Source of the DNA: Paguma larvata
Lineage: Eukaryota > Chordata > Mammalia > Carnivora > Viverridae
Assembly (NCBI GenBank): GCA_030068075.1
Contig: CM057834.1
Span: 95,869,119 to 95,933,118, forward strand
Direction: 5' to 3'
DNA: 64,000 nt
Part shown: piece after piece, positions 46,231 through 57,694 of the stretch
Layout: each line of letters begins with the position of its first letter
Position numbering within the stretch: position 1 is the stretch's first letter
Notes under the pieces: generated by a model
The model's database searches: none
What the model was told of the DNA's origin: nothing
Seen by the model: only the letters and a program-made list of their open reading frames with translations
Translations under genes and position numbers: made by a program

Positions 46231-47342
46231 GGTTGGCCACCAGAGGACTCACTGAATGATTTAGAATATTTGTCATCACTCTTGATCTCAGTGAATTTAC
46301 TTAAAGTCTGCAGCCACAATAAAATTATATACAGGTAAAGAAGTATTTTCCTATATTTTTAGGCACGAACAAAATTGAGTGCTTATGTTTCTATTATGTA
46401 TGTTTCCGTAGAAGATCAGTGTTAATTTCCTTTTTACCGTGTTTGAATTTCGGTCTAAAAACCATTCTTTCTATTCTCCTTTAAGATTAAAAGACTCAAG
46501 TGTCTAAAGGTCACAGTATTTAGATAGCGCGTCCGTTACATTGCTGTTTGCAAAAGATTTCAAATGCAGTGTGCTTAATTTGCCAGCTTTTCACATTGTC
46601 ATCAAGGTAGTCTGAAAGGTGACTCAAAATTCTCATCGACCACGTTATCAAAAGGAACCTGATCGCTCTTAGAACTAGGTTATTGAGTAGAGCTGGTCTC
46701 GTAAGGTTTGGATTTGCCCGACAACAAATGGTCAAGAACTTCACGTTCTGGAAAGAAGTTCTCCCCTCATTAGGTGCTTGCTGGTAATTGAGATCAGGGG
46801 TGCCGGGGTTGCTGGGGATATCCGCCTCTAAGAAACAAAGCCCACCTATCACTTAGAAGCTAAAGTTCAGAAATGGAACTCTGACACAATGCAGTAAAAC
46901 GTCGGTAAAGCCAGACAGAGCACTAGAAAAATTAGTGAACCCCTAACGTTAAGGGACATCTCTCATACAAAGTACACAATTCACTGTTGCAGGCGGTTAT
47001 TGTACTTGTTATTAATACTCACGTCACGTGAGTCACCACCGGGACATGACAATATTGAGTCCCCTTCAGGGACGGCACTCTGAGAAATCTTTCCGGTTCT
47101 AACTACACAATATGATATTTTAAAACAGCAGCCTTGCCCTCAGTTCTGACCCACATGTGTTGACCTGGATGAGATATTGCTCTCAAGGACAAAGCATAGA
47201 CATTAATCAAAATGAAAATACTTCCAACCTAGACAAGAAGGCTTTCTATCGTTGATGCTTTTGTTTTCTTGGGGCAGAAGAGCTCCATAAAGAAAACACT
47301 GAAAACTAGTGAGATATTTTGAACAAGTTCCTGGACATATAG
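46231..47342. other. No gene; short CRE/E-box palindrome
   Basis: Nothing is recognised over 1.1 kb except actcacgtcacgtgagt at 47027-47043: seven-base arms actcacg and cgtgagt around tca, with a CACGTG E-box and an overlapping ACGTCA half-site. A 110-codon minus frame at 46520-46852 has no known domain. Confidence 0.45.
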
Positions 47343-47805
47343 GTTAAATCGCCTCCCCCTTGAAGGAGATGTTGAATTCCTTATCCCCGGAATCCATGAA
47401 TGTGATTTTATTTGGAAGTTGCAGATGTAATCAAGTTAAATGGAGGTCCTTCTGGAGCAGGGTGGCACTATCTCAGTGAAAGGTGTCCTTACAAGAAGAC
47501 CTCGGAAATTTGGACACAGACACTCGGGGAGAACGCCACATGAGGACAAAGGCAAAGAACAGAGTCACTTGGCTATGAGGCAGGGAGGAGCAGGAATTCC
47601 TGGAACCCCCTCACCCAGAAGGAAGAAGAGGTGAGGAAAGACTCCCCCCTGGAGCTTTCAGACAAAGCACAGACAAAACACACTGCTAACACCTTGATTC
47701 CAGATTTATCGACTCCAGAACTGTGAGACCACAAACTCCCGTTGTCCTAAACCACCCAGTTTGTGGGTCATTTATTATGGGGACTCCAGCAAACTGCCAC
47801 ACAAG
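47343..47805 (+). mobile_element. MaLR (MLT1-class) solo LTR
   Basis: In order: atgaatgtgattttatttgg, agttgcagatgtaatcaagt, aaggtgtccttacaagaaga, aatttggacacagacactc, aacaccttgattccagattt, ccagaactgtgagaccacaa and accacccagtttgtgggtc. These are the hallmarks of MLT1A/MSTD-like LTRs. No internal region or gene. Confidence 0.88.
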
Positions 47806-48590
47806 GTTATATCCAAAGTCTTCTTATCTCTTCAAACACCAAGTTTCATTCCTTATGAGAGTACAAGACGAAATGTAAATTCACAGATTACTCAGAAGTT
47901 TCAGAAGTAGTCCTGGATTTATAAAGGCTGTAAGATTATTTTTTAAAACCATATGTTACCAAGAAGTAGGCAAGTCTCTGCATTAACAATACATAGCTTT
48001 GTAACAATTAGCCATCTGTTTATAACACTGTTAGGGATTGACAGAATCTCAATGGAAGCAGGGAAAACAACAGAAATATTATATCTGCCAAGTTCGAGTC
48101 ATTTGTTATCTTACATAGTAATTTGTTGTCTCACGAGATCACTAAGGAGAGAAAGAGCCATGCCGTGCTACAAAATAAACTTCGTAAAGCAGGTAGTTTA
48201 ATAGCAAATTAATGGTGTGCTGACGAGATCAAGAGATGATTAAAAAAAAACACAGTCACAGTTTCTGCATTGCAGGCAACAGTGCAGGTTTGGAAGATTT
48301 CTCGTAAGAAGGTAATATTTATTTTCTCCAGGGAGCTATTTGAAAACAGAAGAGAAGGTATCCTAAGATGGCTTGTCTCAATGCCAATTAGAAAAAATAT
48401 ATTTCTGGAGTTCAGCTATCATTATCCGGCTGTCTTTCTTGATAGCATTCTTAATGATGGGTTTCCGTGTGGTAAAGTCTAAACTCTTTCAACCTTGTTT
48501 TTTGGCTTGATGACTGGTTTCACTCTATTAACAGAATGTGTTATACAAAGAGATTTATTATCAAGAATAAAGTAGCTTTAAATAGAGATC
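47806..48590. other. No feature recognised
   Basis: AT-rich unique sequence; frames up to 82 codons without domains; A run at 48242-48250. Confidence 0.45.
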
Positions 48591-48594
48591 ATGA

Positions 48595-48810
48595 GGGGGG
48601 CCTGGGTGGCTCAGTCGTTTAAGCGTCTGACTCTTAATTTCAGCTCAGGTCATGATCTCACAGTTCGTGGGTTTGAGTCTGCGTCCGGCACTCCACTGAC
48701 AGTGTGGAACCTGCTTGGGATTCTCTCTCTCCCTCTCTTCCTGCCCCTCCACCAGTCATGTTCTCTCTCTCTCTCTCTCTCTCTCTCAAAGATAAACATT
48801 TTTAAAAATA
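48595..48810 (+). mobile_element. Felid SINE
   Basis: Head ggggggcctgggtggctcag (the usual c after the G run is lost), body gtggaacctgcttgggattc, gcttgggattctct group. It carries a pure CT run of 14 units at 48760-48787. The target duplication is unclear (aaatagagat against aaatagataa). Confidence 0.95.
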
Positions 48811-49586
48811 AATAGATAAAAATAAATAAGTAAAAATAATGAAAAGTAAAAGACAATAGACAGTAAACATTGCCTATAGCATTGGTTATATAATTTTTCG
48901 TTACAATATACTATACATTAGATGTATGGGTTTTATTTATCTCTCTTATATATATAACATATATTACAAACTATATGTTTGTAACATGCTGAATATATAT
49001 TAAAATATGTATATACAAAATGTATATAAAACAAACTGGCTTTATTTTTAACTTGCCATAAGATGGTTTTAATACTTGAAAAAGGTTCATATACTAAGCC
49101 TGAATTAAAACCCGACATTTGTAATCTCTGGAATCAAACCGTCTTTAAACTTATGACAGAATTCCAAAGTGACACCTTGGAGTAAGAGATAGTGAGTGGC
49201 CCCTTGCTTGCTTTCTTAGAGATTTTTCTCGGGTAGAGAAGACTGATCACAACAGTTTTCACGAATCTGTTCATCTGAACCCTTCCTTAATATCACCCAA
49301 TCGGGAGCCTTTTATATTCTGTTCTCTGTCAACCAGGATTCTTCCATTTGCAAGGATTTGCACCTCATCTAATCAAAAAAGCACTCTAGTGCAGAGAAGA
49401 ACTAAGTGTTTAATCCCAAGGACAGATAGTTTCTATCAAAGCAGAGACCACAAATACAGCTTTTTGAACTTAGACCAATGCATTTCCAACACAGCAGTGA
49501 CTATTGAGCCGTCAGCCCATTCTTTTAGCAGATACTCATGTGTCTGTTTGGTGCGAAGCACTATATTCATGGTTATAAAGGAAGGG
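48811..49586. other. No gene; AT-rich alternating text
   Basis: At 48930-49030 there is a patch of tata/atat text that gives chance frames. Nothing else is recognised. Confidence 0.45.
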
Positions 49587-49591
49587 TAAAA

Positions 49592-49626
<35 letters not shown>

Positions 49627-49656
49627 ATGAATGAATAAATAAATAAATAAATAAAT
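49587..49656 (+). repeat. (AAAT)n tetranucleotide microsatellite
   Basis: About 17 aaat units with two atga interruptions near 49627-49634. It is not attached to a SINE or L1 body. Likely length-polymorphic. Confidence 0.97.
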
Positions 49657-49734
49657 GCTTCATGGCATAAAAGGACAGAGGAATCATGCATAAATGAATA
49701 CAAAATAAGATTCTAGATAAGAACCATAGTTGTT

Positions 49735-49995
49735 CATTTACTTAGGGCATTCAACAAACCCGTTGAGTGTCTACCGTGTGCCAACTTCGCCCTGAAAGCT
49801 GACAATGCTTCCCGAGCAAGACTTAGACAGCCACTGACCTCAGAGAGTTTGCATTCCAGTTGAGAGAACAAGGCAATTAAAGCAGCCAAGTACATGGTGA
49901 CATTGTAAGTGCCGTGAGAGGTGAATTCCCAAATACTAAGGGAGGCCATGACTGGGACACCTAGCCCAACCTACAGAGTCCAGAAGACATTCCAA
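49735..49995 (+). repeat. Old dispersed repeat fragment, unassigned
   Basis: Text gttgagtgtctaccgtgtgc, cactgacctcagagagtttg, cattccagttgagagaac, and acattgtaagtgccgtgaga follows the first part of the same family as at 21.8 kb (decay is moderate). Confidence 0.5.
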
Positions 49996-50509
49996 AGAAG
50001 GGGCATATAAAACATGCAGGAGAAGAGTTAGCCAGCACGGAACTCTGTGGCAGCGCAGATATAACCTAATCAGCAGTGCGACTGTCTTTCAGCAAACCAC
50101 TTCAAGGCAGGTTTGGACATTAGCACCATCCTTTTGGGCCTTCCCACCCGCCAGAAAAATACTACCTGGCAAACCATGAGAATGCCTGATGCAGAGCTGT
50201 GATTACTACGGTAGAGGCTTAACATGGAACTAGGGAAACTTGAAAACAAGAAATTTACCAGAATCCAGTAATTGGATGAGTTTCACGAAATCCAAATGAA
50301 TTCTCAACCAAGACTTTCCATTAAAAAAAGCAGTTACTTTTGGCAAAGCATGGATCCTCCTTGCCTCGTCCTCCTTTGCAGTATTTTCAATATGAGCACC
50401 AATTCCGGTAATAAAAATCACTAGTCACCTGTACTAACTGCAACCCTATTCCCAGCCTTCCCGCCCAGTTGGCTTATACTATATCAAGGTAACTTAATGG
50501 CAGCCATTC
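49996..50509. other. No feature recognised
   Basis: Unique sequence; nothing seen. Confidence 0.45.
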
Positions 50510-50524
50510 AAAGTCACAAGTACA

Positions 50525-50736
50525 GGGGCACCTGGGTGGCTCAGTTAAGCGACCAACTCTTGGGATTTCAGCTCAGGTCATGATCTCGAGGTTTGTGAGA
50601 TCTTGCTCCCATGTCAGGCTCCGCACTGACAGCATGGAGCCTGCTTGGGATTCTCTCTCTCCCTCTCTCTGGGTCTCTCCCCAGCTTGTGTGCACCTTTC
50701 CCTCTCTCTCAAAATAAATAAAATAAACTTAAAAAC
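50525..50736 (+). mobile_element. Felid SINE with small deletion in the head
   Basis: Duplication aaagtcacaagtaca (50510-50524) against aaagtcacaaataca (50737-50751), one mismatch. The A-box region is shortened: ggctcagttaagcgaccaac lacks the usual cggt. The phrase gcatggagcctgcttgggat marks the gcttgggattctct group. Confidence 0.96.
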
Positions 50737-50751
50737 AAAGTCACAAATACA

Positions 50752-51096
50752 TTTGCTGTAACATGCATCTTTCATGACCATAACAATGCAGACCGATAAT
50801 CTATGATTTGTCCATAATTTCCAACAATACAGTTCTTAATTGATTCTGTGTATGACTAAAGAGGGGAGTTGAGGTGGAGTCTTTCATAAGAGCTTCCTCG
50901 GGATGGAATATTTCAGCTTCAAATCTTTATACCTGGAACTCTCTTCACATTAACACCCAGCCGGGACCATGATTCAGTAAAAAATTGCCGGTTAAGTATC
51001 TCTGGGACCACTCTTTCTGGAAAGAAAAAACATTTTGTAAGGTTTTAATATTGTGGGGAAAAAATTCATCACTAATGACAAAGTAAGTGAACTTTA
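50752..51096. other. No feature recognised
   Basis: Unique sequence leading into the AAAT run and tandem array. Confidence 0.45.
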
Positions 51097-51143
51097 AAAT
51101 AAATAAATAAATAAATGTAATGTATAGATGTATATACATATAC

Positions 51144-51177
<34 letters not shown>

Positions 51178-51569
51178 TGTCACTGTCATTTGGAGTAGTT
51201 CTCAAACCACCACCAGTTGTATATGTATATGTATACATATGTATTTCTGTGTATACATGTACATATGTATATGCATATATGTTTGTGTGTATACATACGT
51301 GTATATATGTATACACACATACACACACACTGTCACTGTCATTTGGGGTAGTTCTCAAACCACCAGTTGTATATGTATATGTATACATATGTATATGTGT
51401 GTATACATGTACATATGTACATGCATATATGTATGTGTATACATACGTGTATATATATACACATATATGTATGTATGTGTGTATATATGTATGTATGTAT
51501 GTATATATACACACACACACTGTCACTGTCATTTGGGGTAGTTCTCAAACCACCAGTCGTATATGATAT
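51097..51569. repeat. Compound tandem array: AAAT run plus three-core CA/TATG satellite
   Basis: After (AAAT)5 comes an array in which a 36-base unique core (starting ctgtcactgtcatttgg and ending ctcaaaccacca) occurs at 51177, 51330 and 51520, with periods of 153 and 190 bases. Each core follows a CA run, and the spacers are built from tata, tatg, tgtg and tacg words that alternate purine and pyrimidine almost throughout. Because stops are rare in such words, both strands show open frames up to 195 codons (Tyr/Ile/His- and Val/Cys-rich); none is a gene. Confidence 0.95.
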
Positions 51570-53116
51570 AAATACTCTAAGAATTCATGCCCAAGGTATT
51601 CATGACACTAAGTAGCCCAGTGATGGAAACTGATTTCCAAAGGTGTTATCCAAGAAATCAGCCATTACGAGAGAGTCTTTCAGTGCAACCACTTCAAGAG
51701 TTTTTCTTAGAGGTTTCTGAAAACACACAGAAAAAATAAATAAAGCCTTCCAACGACTCTTCCTACTACAGGGATCTGGGAGCAATTTACCGTGTGGATG
51801 ACACAGTGCATTTACGCTTGTGGCTGCATCAGCATGTCATCTTCAAAATGAAAACAAGCCTGTTAAAGCGCACATCAATTGTACGAAGTAGGGTGAGAAT
51901 GTATGGTTTGATCATAAAGCCTTGCTTTCAGATTCAGTCCAAAAGCAGTGTAAATTTAGAAGAAAAAAAAACAGGTTTCAGAATATGATAAAAGGGGAGA
52001 ACTTTAGGCTGACAACAATATGTTAAGAGAACGAGAATTTCAAATTGAACTGTTGAAAGAGCTAAATGTATGCAAACAAAGCGAAAAGGAAATGAATCGA
52101 GTCTGGGGGGGAAACACATCAGCACCTCACAGAGAGGGAAAGCGAGGGAAAGAATAAATGGACAGTAATTGCCAAAAAGCATTAATTTCAAAACAATTAA
52201 CGAAAGAAAGTAAAAAAATAAACCACACTATGAAGACTAACTTTTGATCCAGAAGGACACACAAGTCCCTGAATGAATGAAGTCCGTCTGAGCTGAAGGC
52301 CATGCTCTTTCTCCTGCATGGTCCTTGTGTTTGGGCTTCTTGAAGTTTGTTATGTACTCTTGCATTTGAACCGTAATACTGACTTTCACTTTATAGTCCA
52401 GCATTCTGAGACTTAAAGAAGCTGAGTGACAGGTGTGTTGGCACTGTTCACCCTCACCCACCTCTGCCATGCTTCCCCTTCTTCGGTGCCCCCCACAACC
52501 AAGGTGCTTGACACAGGTTAATGACTGCCCACGTGAGCAGACTTCGCTTCTCCCGTCGTCCTTCTCCATCCTCGAGTTGCCCCTTTGCTCATCCTGTCCA
52601 CATTCTTGAGTTCATTCCCACCATCTTACTCCTCCAAAGTCCACACGTGTCCCTGTTAGCAGTTCCTTGCCTTGAACCTGAGAGAAATTACAGCAGACTA
52701 TTTTAGGGATTTATTCGGCCAAACCTCCACCCGCTGGCCCCTATGACATCTGCCTTGGCAATCCTTGTCTTTCCCCTCCAAGTTCTGGTGGCCCTTTTTC
52801 AGTTCTAGATTTCTTGCTTGTGTCAGAGCAACCATCTTGTTTCCTGTGTTATTTTTTTTTCCTGCATTTAAAAATTCTTATACTCACATAAATGAAAGTG
52901 ACGTTAAAATCACCCCGCCTCGGGGGAAAGATAGTGGCAGAGCCAGGACGGAACCTGTTCCTGTTTTGCCCACCCAACCCGCTTTCACTGTTACAGATGC
53001 CACACAGAAATAGAGAATCTTCCCACTCTGCGTGTCCTAATTTATTGAAATGTTACAGAGGCATTATTTTGGCTCTTTTGGAATTTCTCTATTTCTAGTG
53101 TTATTATACTACAGAT
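51570..53116. other. No feature recognised over 1.5 kb
   Basis: 51,600-52,230 is A-rich, repeat-free and low in CpG and could be conserved non-coding DNA. 52,230-53,100 is more mixed. Frames up to 110 codons on the minus strand have no domain. Confidence 0.4.
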
Positions 53117-53134
53117 TGGATCTTTTTTCTTTCT

Positions 53135-53209
53135 TTTTTTTAATAGTATTTTCAGAGCATGTTCAACTTCTTTTTTTATTTTTTAGAAACTTTTAATGTT
53201 TTATTTATT

Positions 53210-53249
<40 letters not shown>

Positions 53250-53426
53250 CACGAATGAGCAGGGGAGGGGCGGACAGAAAGGGAGACACAGAATCTAAAG
53301 CAGGCTCCAGGCTCTGAGCTGTCAGCACAGCTGTCAGTCCCAACACGGGACTCACACCTACAAACCATGAGATCATGACCTGAGCTGAAGTCAGACGCCC
53401 AAACGACTGAACCACCCAGGCACCCC
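53135..53426 (-). mobile_element. Felid SINE, possible 3' transduction
   Basis: The SINE body on the minus strand runs from 53426 (ggggtgcctgggtggttcag) down to an A tail near 53176. Beyond it lie about 35 non-SINE bases (text agcatgttcaac in plus orientation) and then a second A-rich tail. Only outside that second tail does the left flank tggatcttttttctttct (53117-53134) match the right flank tggatctttttttt+ctttct (53427-53446). This suggests the transcript read through into flanking DNA before insertion. A 22-base GA run is also present. Confidence 0.9.
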
Positions 53427-53446
53427 TGGATCTTTTTTTTCTTTCT

Positions 53447-54235
53447 GATATTCACATATCAGATACAACATTGCAATTCTTATTATTAGCAGCTGATTAT
53501 ATTTTTGAAGCCCCCATGCAGCAATTGCAAGGAAAATATAGTCTTAACAGTATTCATTATCAAGCAGAAAACTACAGAAATGGATGAAAATAAATCATTT
53601 TTCATTTATGCTTATGATTTGATGTTTTTATTGTTTCTTTAAATTGTGAGGCACATATACCTTTCTCGAGAAATCTAAAGATTCATCAGTCTACCTTCAA
53701 AGGGTGGAGGGCAGGGTTTTTGACGAACTCTTTCAATAAATAAATGTCAGGATAGATTCCTGGAAGGAGCGTTGGTGCTCCTGGCCGTGACATTTTTAGT
53801 TCAAACTGTTCATGCGGTTATCTTCACATAATTGTGCAAGAAGAAGAAAAAGTCAATCTTGATTCAATTTATTAGTTTTACTAAGAAGCTTTTTATTTAT
53901 GAATTAGTAAGAATATATACATTTATTCAATAAATACTCTCTTTTTGGTATAGATACCTTTCTCAATTATATCTCATTGCAGAATCAGATTTGAAGATGA
54001 TTTTATGTCTCCTAAATTTGTCCACTAAGTATCCTCATTTGGAATCCACACTATAAGTATCAAATAATGGGAAAAAAAGGAAAGTGAACAAATAGTTAAA
54101 ACACAGACACATCGTATACGTTAGCAGATATTGCATGAATGAAAAAACGATTTCATGTCTTCTGAGATTTATACACAAATAAAAGTAGAGGAAATAGCCA
54201 ATACAGGGGGCGATCAGAGCCTAAATATGAACATT
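53447..54235. other. No feature recognised
   Basis: AT-rich unique sequence without frames of note. Confidence 0.45.
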
Positions 54236-54248
54236 TCATAAAAGTGTT

Positions 54249-54463
54249 GGGGCGCCTGGGTGGCTCAGTCGGTTAAGCATCCAACTTCAGCTCAGGTCAT
54301 GATCACCATTCGTGAGTTCGAGCCCCACCTCGGGCTCTGTGCTGACAGCTCAGAGCCTGGAGCCCGCTTCAGATTGTGTTACTCCCTCTCTCTCTGCCCC
54401 TCCCCAGTTCATGCTCAGTCTCTCTCTGTCTCTCAAAAATGAATAAATGTTAAAAAAAATTTT
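54249..54463 (+). mobile_element. Felid SINE, near consensus
   Basis: Head ggggcgcctgggtggctcag and B-box gttcgagcc (54316-54324) are both intact, so this is one of the youngest-looking copies. A three-base loss lies before the B-box (gatcaccattcgtg). Group gcttcagattgtgt. The duplication is short (aaagtg/taagtg). Confidence 0.96.
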
Positions 54464-55458
54464 TTAAGTGCTAACAAAACTTTGAGTTTGTATAGACTAC
54501 TGATAGTGTCAATCAGTTGCATTTGTTGGCATACATAATAAAAGATAATGTCCTAACCTAAGTCTATGCTGATAGACAGAAATTTCTGTTCCAAAGTGGG
54601 ATCTGTATTCTTACAATTAGTGACACTGATTGGCCTTCTAAAAACTAAGGGAGCCTAGGCAGGACCTTTGTTAAAATAAAAGCAAGAGGACGTGTTCCTA
54701 GCGTGCCTTAGGAATTAACGGAAAAAAAAAATGAAAAACATTAAACACCCCCTTTGCTTCAAAATCCTTTCTACGGAACGCATCGGGTTAGTGGATTCAG
54801 GGACAGAACAAAACCTAGTCAGTAAACACACACACTTACCACAATCTTTTCTACCTAAGCAGCAGGGGAAATTTTACATTTTGGGGTGTTCGTGGCATCG
54901 GACTCCTCCAGGTGAGTTTACCTTCAAAAACAGACGTTAGGTGTTAACAACACAATTAGGAAGAATTTGCCTTGAAAAAATACGCGAGAGCAGGGTATGG
55001 AGGTAATGAAAACCGAGGGCTGAATTTCCACACAGTACAACTCCTAGTGTGTCACTTGGTCATGTGACTGAAGAGCAGAGAATTGGTCCGTGTATTTTAT
55101 CCGTCCCCGGACACCGTCCCCGCAACTTCCGGGGGAGATCCCGCCTCCCTATGGCTTCCATTCTCCCTCGTGTATTTCAGGGTTCTTGACTCTTCCTGCC
55201 CTGCTGTCTCCTGTCCTTTCTTCTCATTTTCTCTTCTCCATCTTTCACTCTGCTTTGGGGTCACATTTGTCCACTTTGCTGCTGGAGTTTATTGTGGTTT
55301 TTTTCCTTATTCTTTGTCTTATTTCTCATTGCTTATTACTGTTCTCATTGCTGTCGTGCAAAGCTTTATGTTCTTATTCTTAATTTCAAAAGTAGATTCA
55401 GAGAACATTTGTATTTATGTCTCTCAAAGTCAAAATGATTTTTATTTGCATGTGAACC

Positions 55459-55461
<3 letters not shown>
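54464..55461. other. No gene recognised
   Basis: Unique sequence. The 145-codon plus frame at 55083-55520 is Phe/Leu/Ser-rich because of C/T-rich DNA and ends in the GT run below; not supported as a protein. Confidence 0.45.
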
Positions 55462-55498
<37 letters not shown>

Positions 55499-55513
55499 CG
55501 CGCGCATGTGTGT
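55462..55513. repeat. (TG)n(CG)n tract, strong Z-DNA candidate
   Basis: Fifty-two bases alternate purine and pyrimidine without a break: a TG run, then CG/TG steps (55491-55505), then catgtgtgt. Alternating CG flanked by TG is the classical Z-forming composition. The CG steps are also seven CpG sites in 16 bases. Confidence 0.95.
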
Positions 55514-56580
55514 CCCATAGAGAAGGGGCAAAACCATTGTCCCCATTATAGAACATGAAGGAGATTAATCCCCCTTCCTTCAGTAACTCCAGATAACAAT
55601 TAAAGTTGCTCGAATTTGCTATTACCTGCTTTACCAAAGCTTTGGAATTAGACCGTGAAAAAGATATCATGGCATTCCTTCCTTTGCATCCACAACTGTA
55701 ATATTTTAAAAGAGCAACTCGGGCTGCCCACATTCTTCCCCGCCTTTGCTCTTTTAAGTCATGAGGTAAGAATAGTACCTTCTCTAAACCCTGAATGTGG
55801 GGCACCTGTTATCCATATCGTGTTTAGTGGGCTGATGCCCGCCAGCCAAAAACCACCAGGAACACACCAGAGGAAGCCAGGTTCTCAAGTTTGCTGCTGC
55901 AAATGACACTGCTCACCATCAGGAACCGGGGGGTGTCTTGGTAAGAGACGTTTGGGAGGGGTACCTTATAGGATTTGGTCTGGCGGTGGGTGATTTGCGG
56001 GAGAGTTTAAAGAAGGGAAGATGTGTTTGGATTGGGCGCTGTTGGGAAGCAAATGCAATGTGGTAGTTGAGGATCTTCATCCTGTTTTCCCAGGAGGTAA
56101 GAAAAGCATGCGAGGGGGCCTGTTAGTCCTTGGGAGAGAAGCCATGGCCGCCTGCGTTAGCCAGAGGAGGGCGCTGTTTGGTTGTTTTTGTGATCGCCCA
56201 GCCTTCTTTGTACAAAGTTAGACCAGAGGCACTCATCTTTTTTGGGGTCTAGTTTCACCAAGGTCCGGGAGCGACCCCATTTGATTACCGCTGATAGTCT
56301 GTGGAGCCCGGCTTTCTCCAGAGCCAAGCTGTTCCTCGCAAACTGCCGTATGTTCGGGCCTTTTTACTTTTCTTTCTTTCTCAGGTCCCAGAATAAATGA
56401 GAAACAATCAGTCAATCCATGTATACACTAGCCACTAGGCCCAGTCCTGAGCTAAATGACAGGGACACCATTTGGAGAAGTACTCATGAATAAAACACCA
56501 AGAGTAAACAGTGGCATAAAATAGCTAGAGCGTACTTAACCAAGATTTGAAACTAAATATTCCATCACTCATCCATCTAT
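55514..56580. other. No gene; GC-richer block of unknown type
   Basis: 55,800-56,420 is more GC-rich, and gggtgtcttggtaagagacg, ggtgggtgatttgcgggaga and aagttagaccagaggcactc read like an old LTR or other dispersed repeat that I cannot name. Chance frames only. Confidence 0.4.
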
Positions 56581-56593
56581 GCCATAGAAGTTT

Positions 56594-56798
56594 AAAAAAA
56601 AATTTAATGTTTTTATTTATTTTTGAGAGAGAGAGAGCACAAGTGGGGAGGGGCAGAAAGAGAGAGAGGGACAGAGGAACTGAAACAGGATCTGTGCTGA
56701 CACCAGAGATCCCGTTGCAGGGCTCAGACTTGCGAACCGTGAGATCATGACCCGAGCCGAAGTCAGATGCTTAACCAGCTGAGCCACCCAGGCGCCCC
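56594..56798 (-). mobile_element. Felid SINE
   Basis: Minus-strand head ggggcgcctgggtggctcag is perfect; the body is shortened (gatcctgtttcagttcctct). Flanks gccatagaagttt (56581-56593) and tcatagaaaagttt (56801-56814) agree apart from an A-run indel. Confidence 0.95.
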
Positions 56799-56814
56799 CA
56801 TCATAGAAAAGTTT

Positions 56815-57395
56815 TAAAGAAAAAGCATTGGGAAATCTGTTGATTTATTTCATAGCCATAAGAAATATCACAGCTTAGAAATGAATTTTTGTAAATAATC
56901 CATTGATTTATTTTCCTTCCTCCTGCCTATGCTCAACACTCTCGGTTATTTGAACAGTTGGCAACTTTCTTTTTGTCCTGCTCACAAACTAGATAGACTA
57001 TCCTATACATGGATATGATACCGTCTGTTTAATACTTTTACTCTTTAATGATGCTAAGTCATTGAAAGAATTTAGGAAGAAAAGTCTAAATTGGCAGAAT
57101 GATTTGACAGACGCACACCAGTGACAGGGGGCTGCTTGAAGATTACCATTCTACACATTACATTAGAAAATTCGAGAGCGTGGCCCTGCTAAAAGCTAAT
57201 TTCAAGAGCAGTCTTGGTCTCCACCTGCTCTATTTTCTACACTAAGCTTTCTCCTCACTAGATTTTGGTGGGGCCAAACCAAGTGTGTCGACGCTGCTTA
57301 CGGCCACGGTAACCATCATATAGATACCTTTTTCAATGAAGAGTCTAGAGATTTTCTTCTCGTTCTAGTAGGGCGACGTGAGGATATTCTCTTTT
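56815..57395. other. No feature recognised
   Basis: Unique, AT-rich sequence. Confidence 0.45.
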
Positions 57396-57411
57396 AAAGA
57401 ATAGAATCTCT

Positions 57412-57613
57412 GGGACGCCTGGGTGGCTCAGGCTGAGAGCATGACTTTGGCTTGGGTCATGGTCCCGCGGTTCTTGAGTTCGAGCCCCACATCGGGCTGG
57501 CTGCTGTCAGCAAAGAGCCTGCTTCGGATGTTCTGTCCCCCTCTCTGTGCCCCTCCCCCGATTGCACTCTCTCAAAAAATAAACGTGAAAGAGTAAATAA
57601 AAGATATTAAAAT
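57412..57613 (+). mobile_element. Felid SINE with perfect 16-base duplication
   Basis: aaagaatagaatctct is present at 57396-57411 and 57614-57629 without mismatch, and the left junction is tttt/aaag, the ideal L1 endonuclease complement. The head has lost about seven bases (ctcaggctgagagcatgac for ctcagtcggttaagcgtccgac). B-box gttcgagcc (57478-57486) is intact. Confidence 0.97.
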
Positions 57614-57694
57614 AAAGAATAGAATCTCTAAGAAAGATGGGTGTTTTGTTTGTTTTTGAGAAAAGTGAATCATCTTTGGTTTTAAAAACCGTAG

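Noticed and set aside
50945..51532. 195-codon minus-strand open frame, the longest in the window, with several overlapping frames on both strands
   Set aside because: It is a translation of the CA/TATG array, with Tyr-Ile-His and Val-Cys runs on opposite strands of the same repeat. Low complexity explains the lack of stops.
54249..54330. tRNA-like head with A-box and B-box, also in other SINE copies
   Set aside because: Conserved A/B boxes belong to the tRNA-derived SINE; no copy has a cloverleaf-capable, complete tRNA gene with a proper 3' end.
55083..55520. 145-codon plus-strand frame that looks membrane-like
   Set aside because: Hydrophobicity comes from C/T-rich DNA and the frame ends in the GT microsatellite (Val-Cys repeats). 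No splice context or family match.
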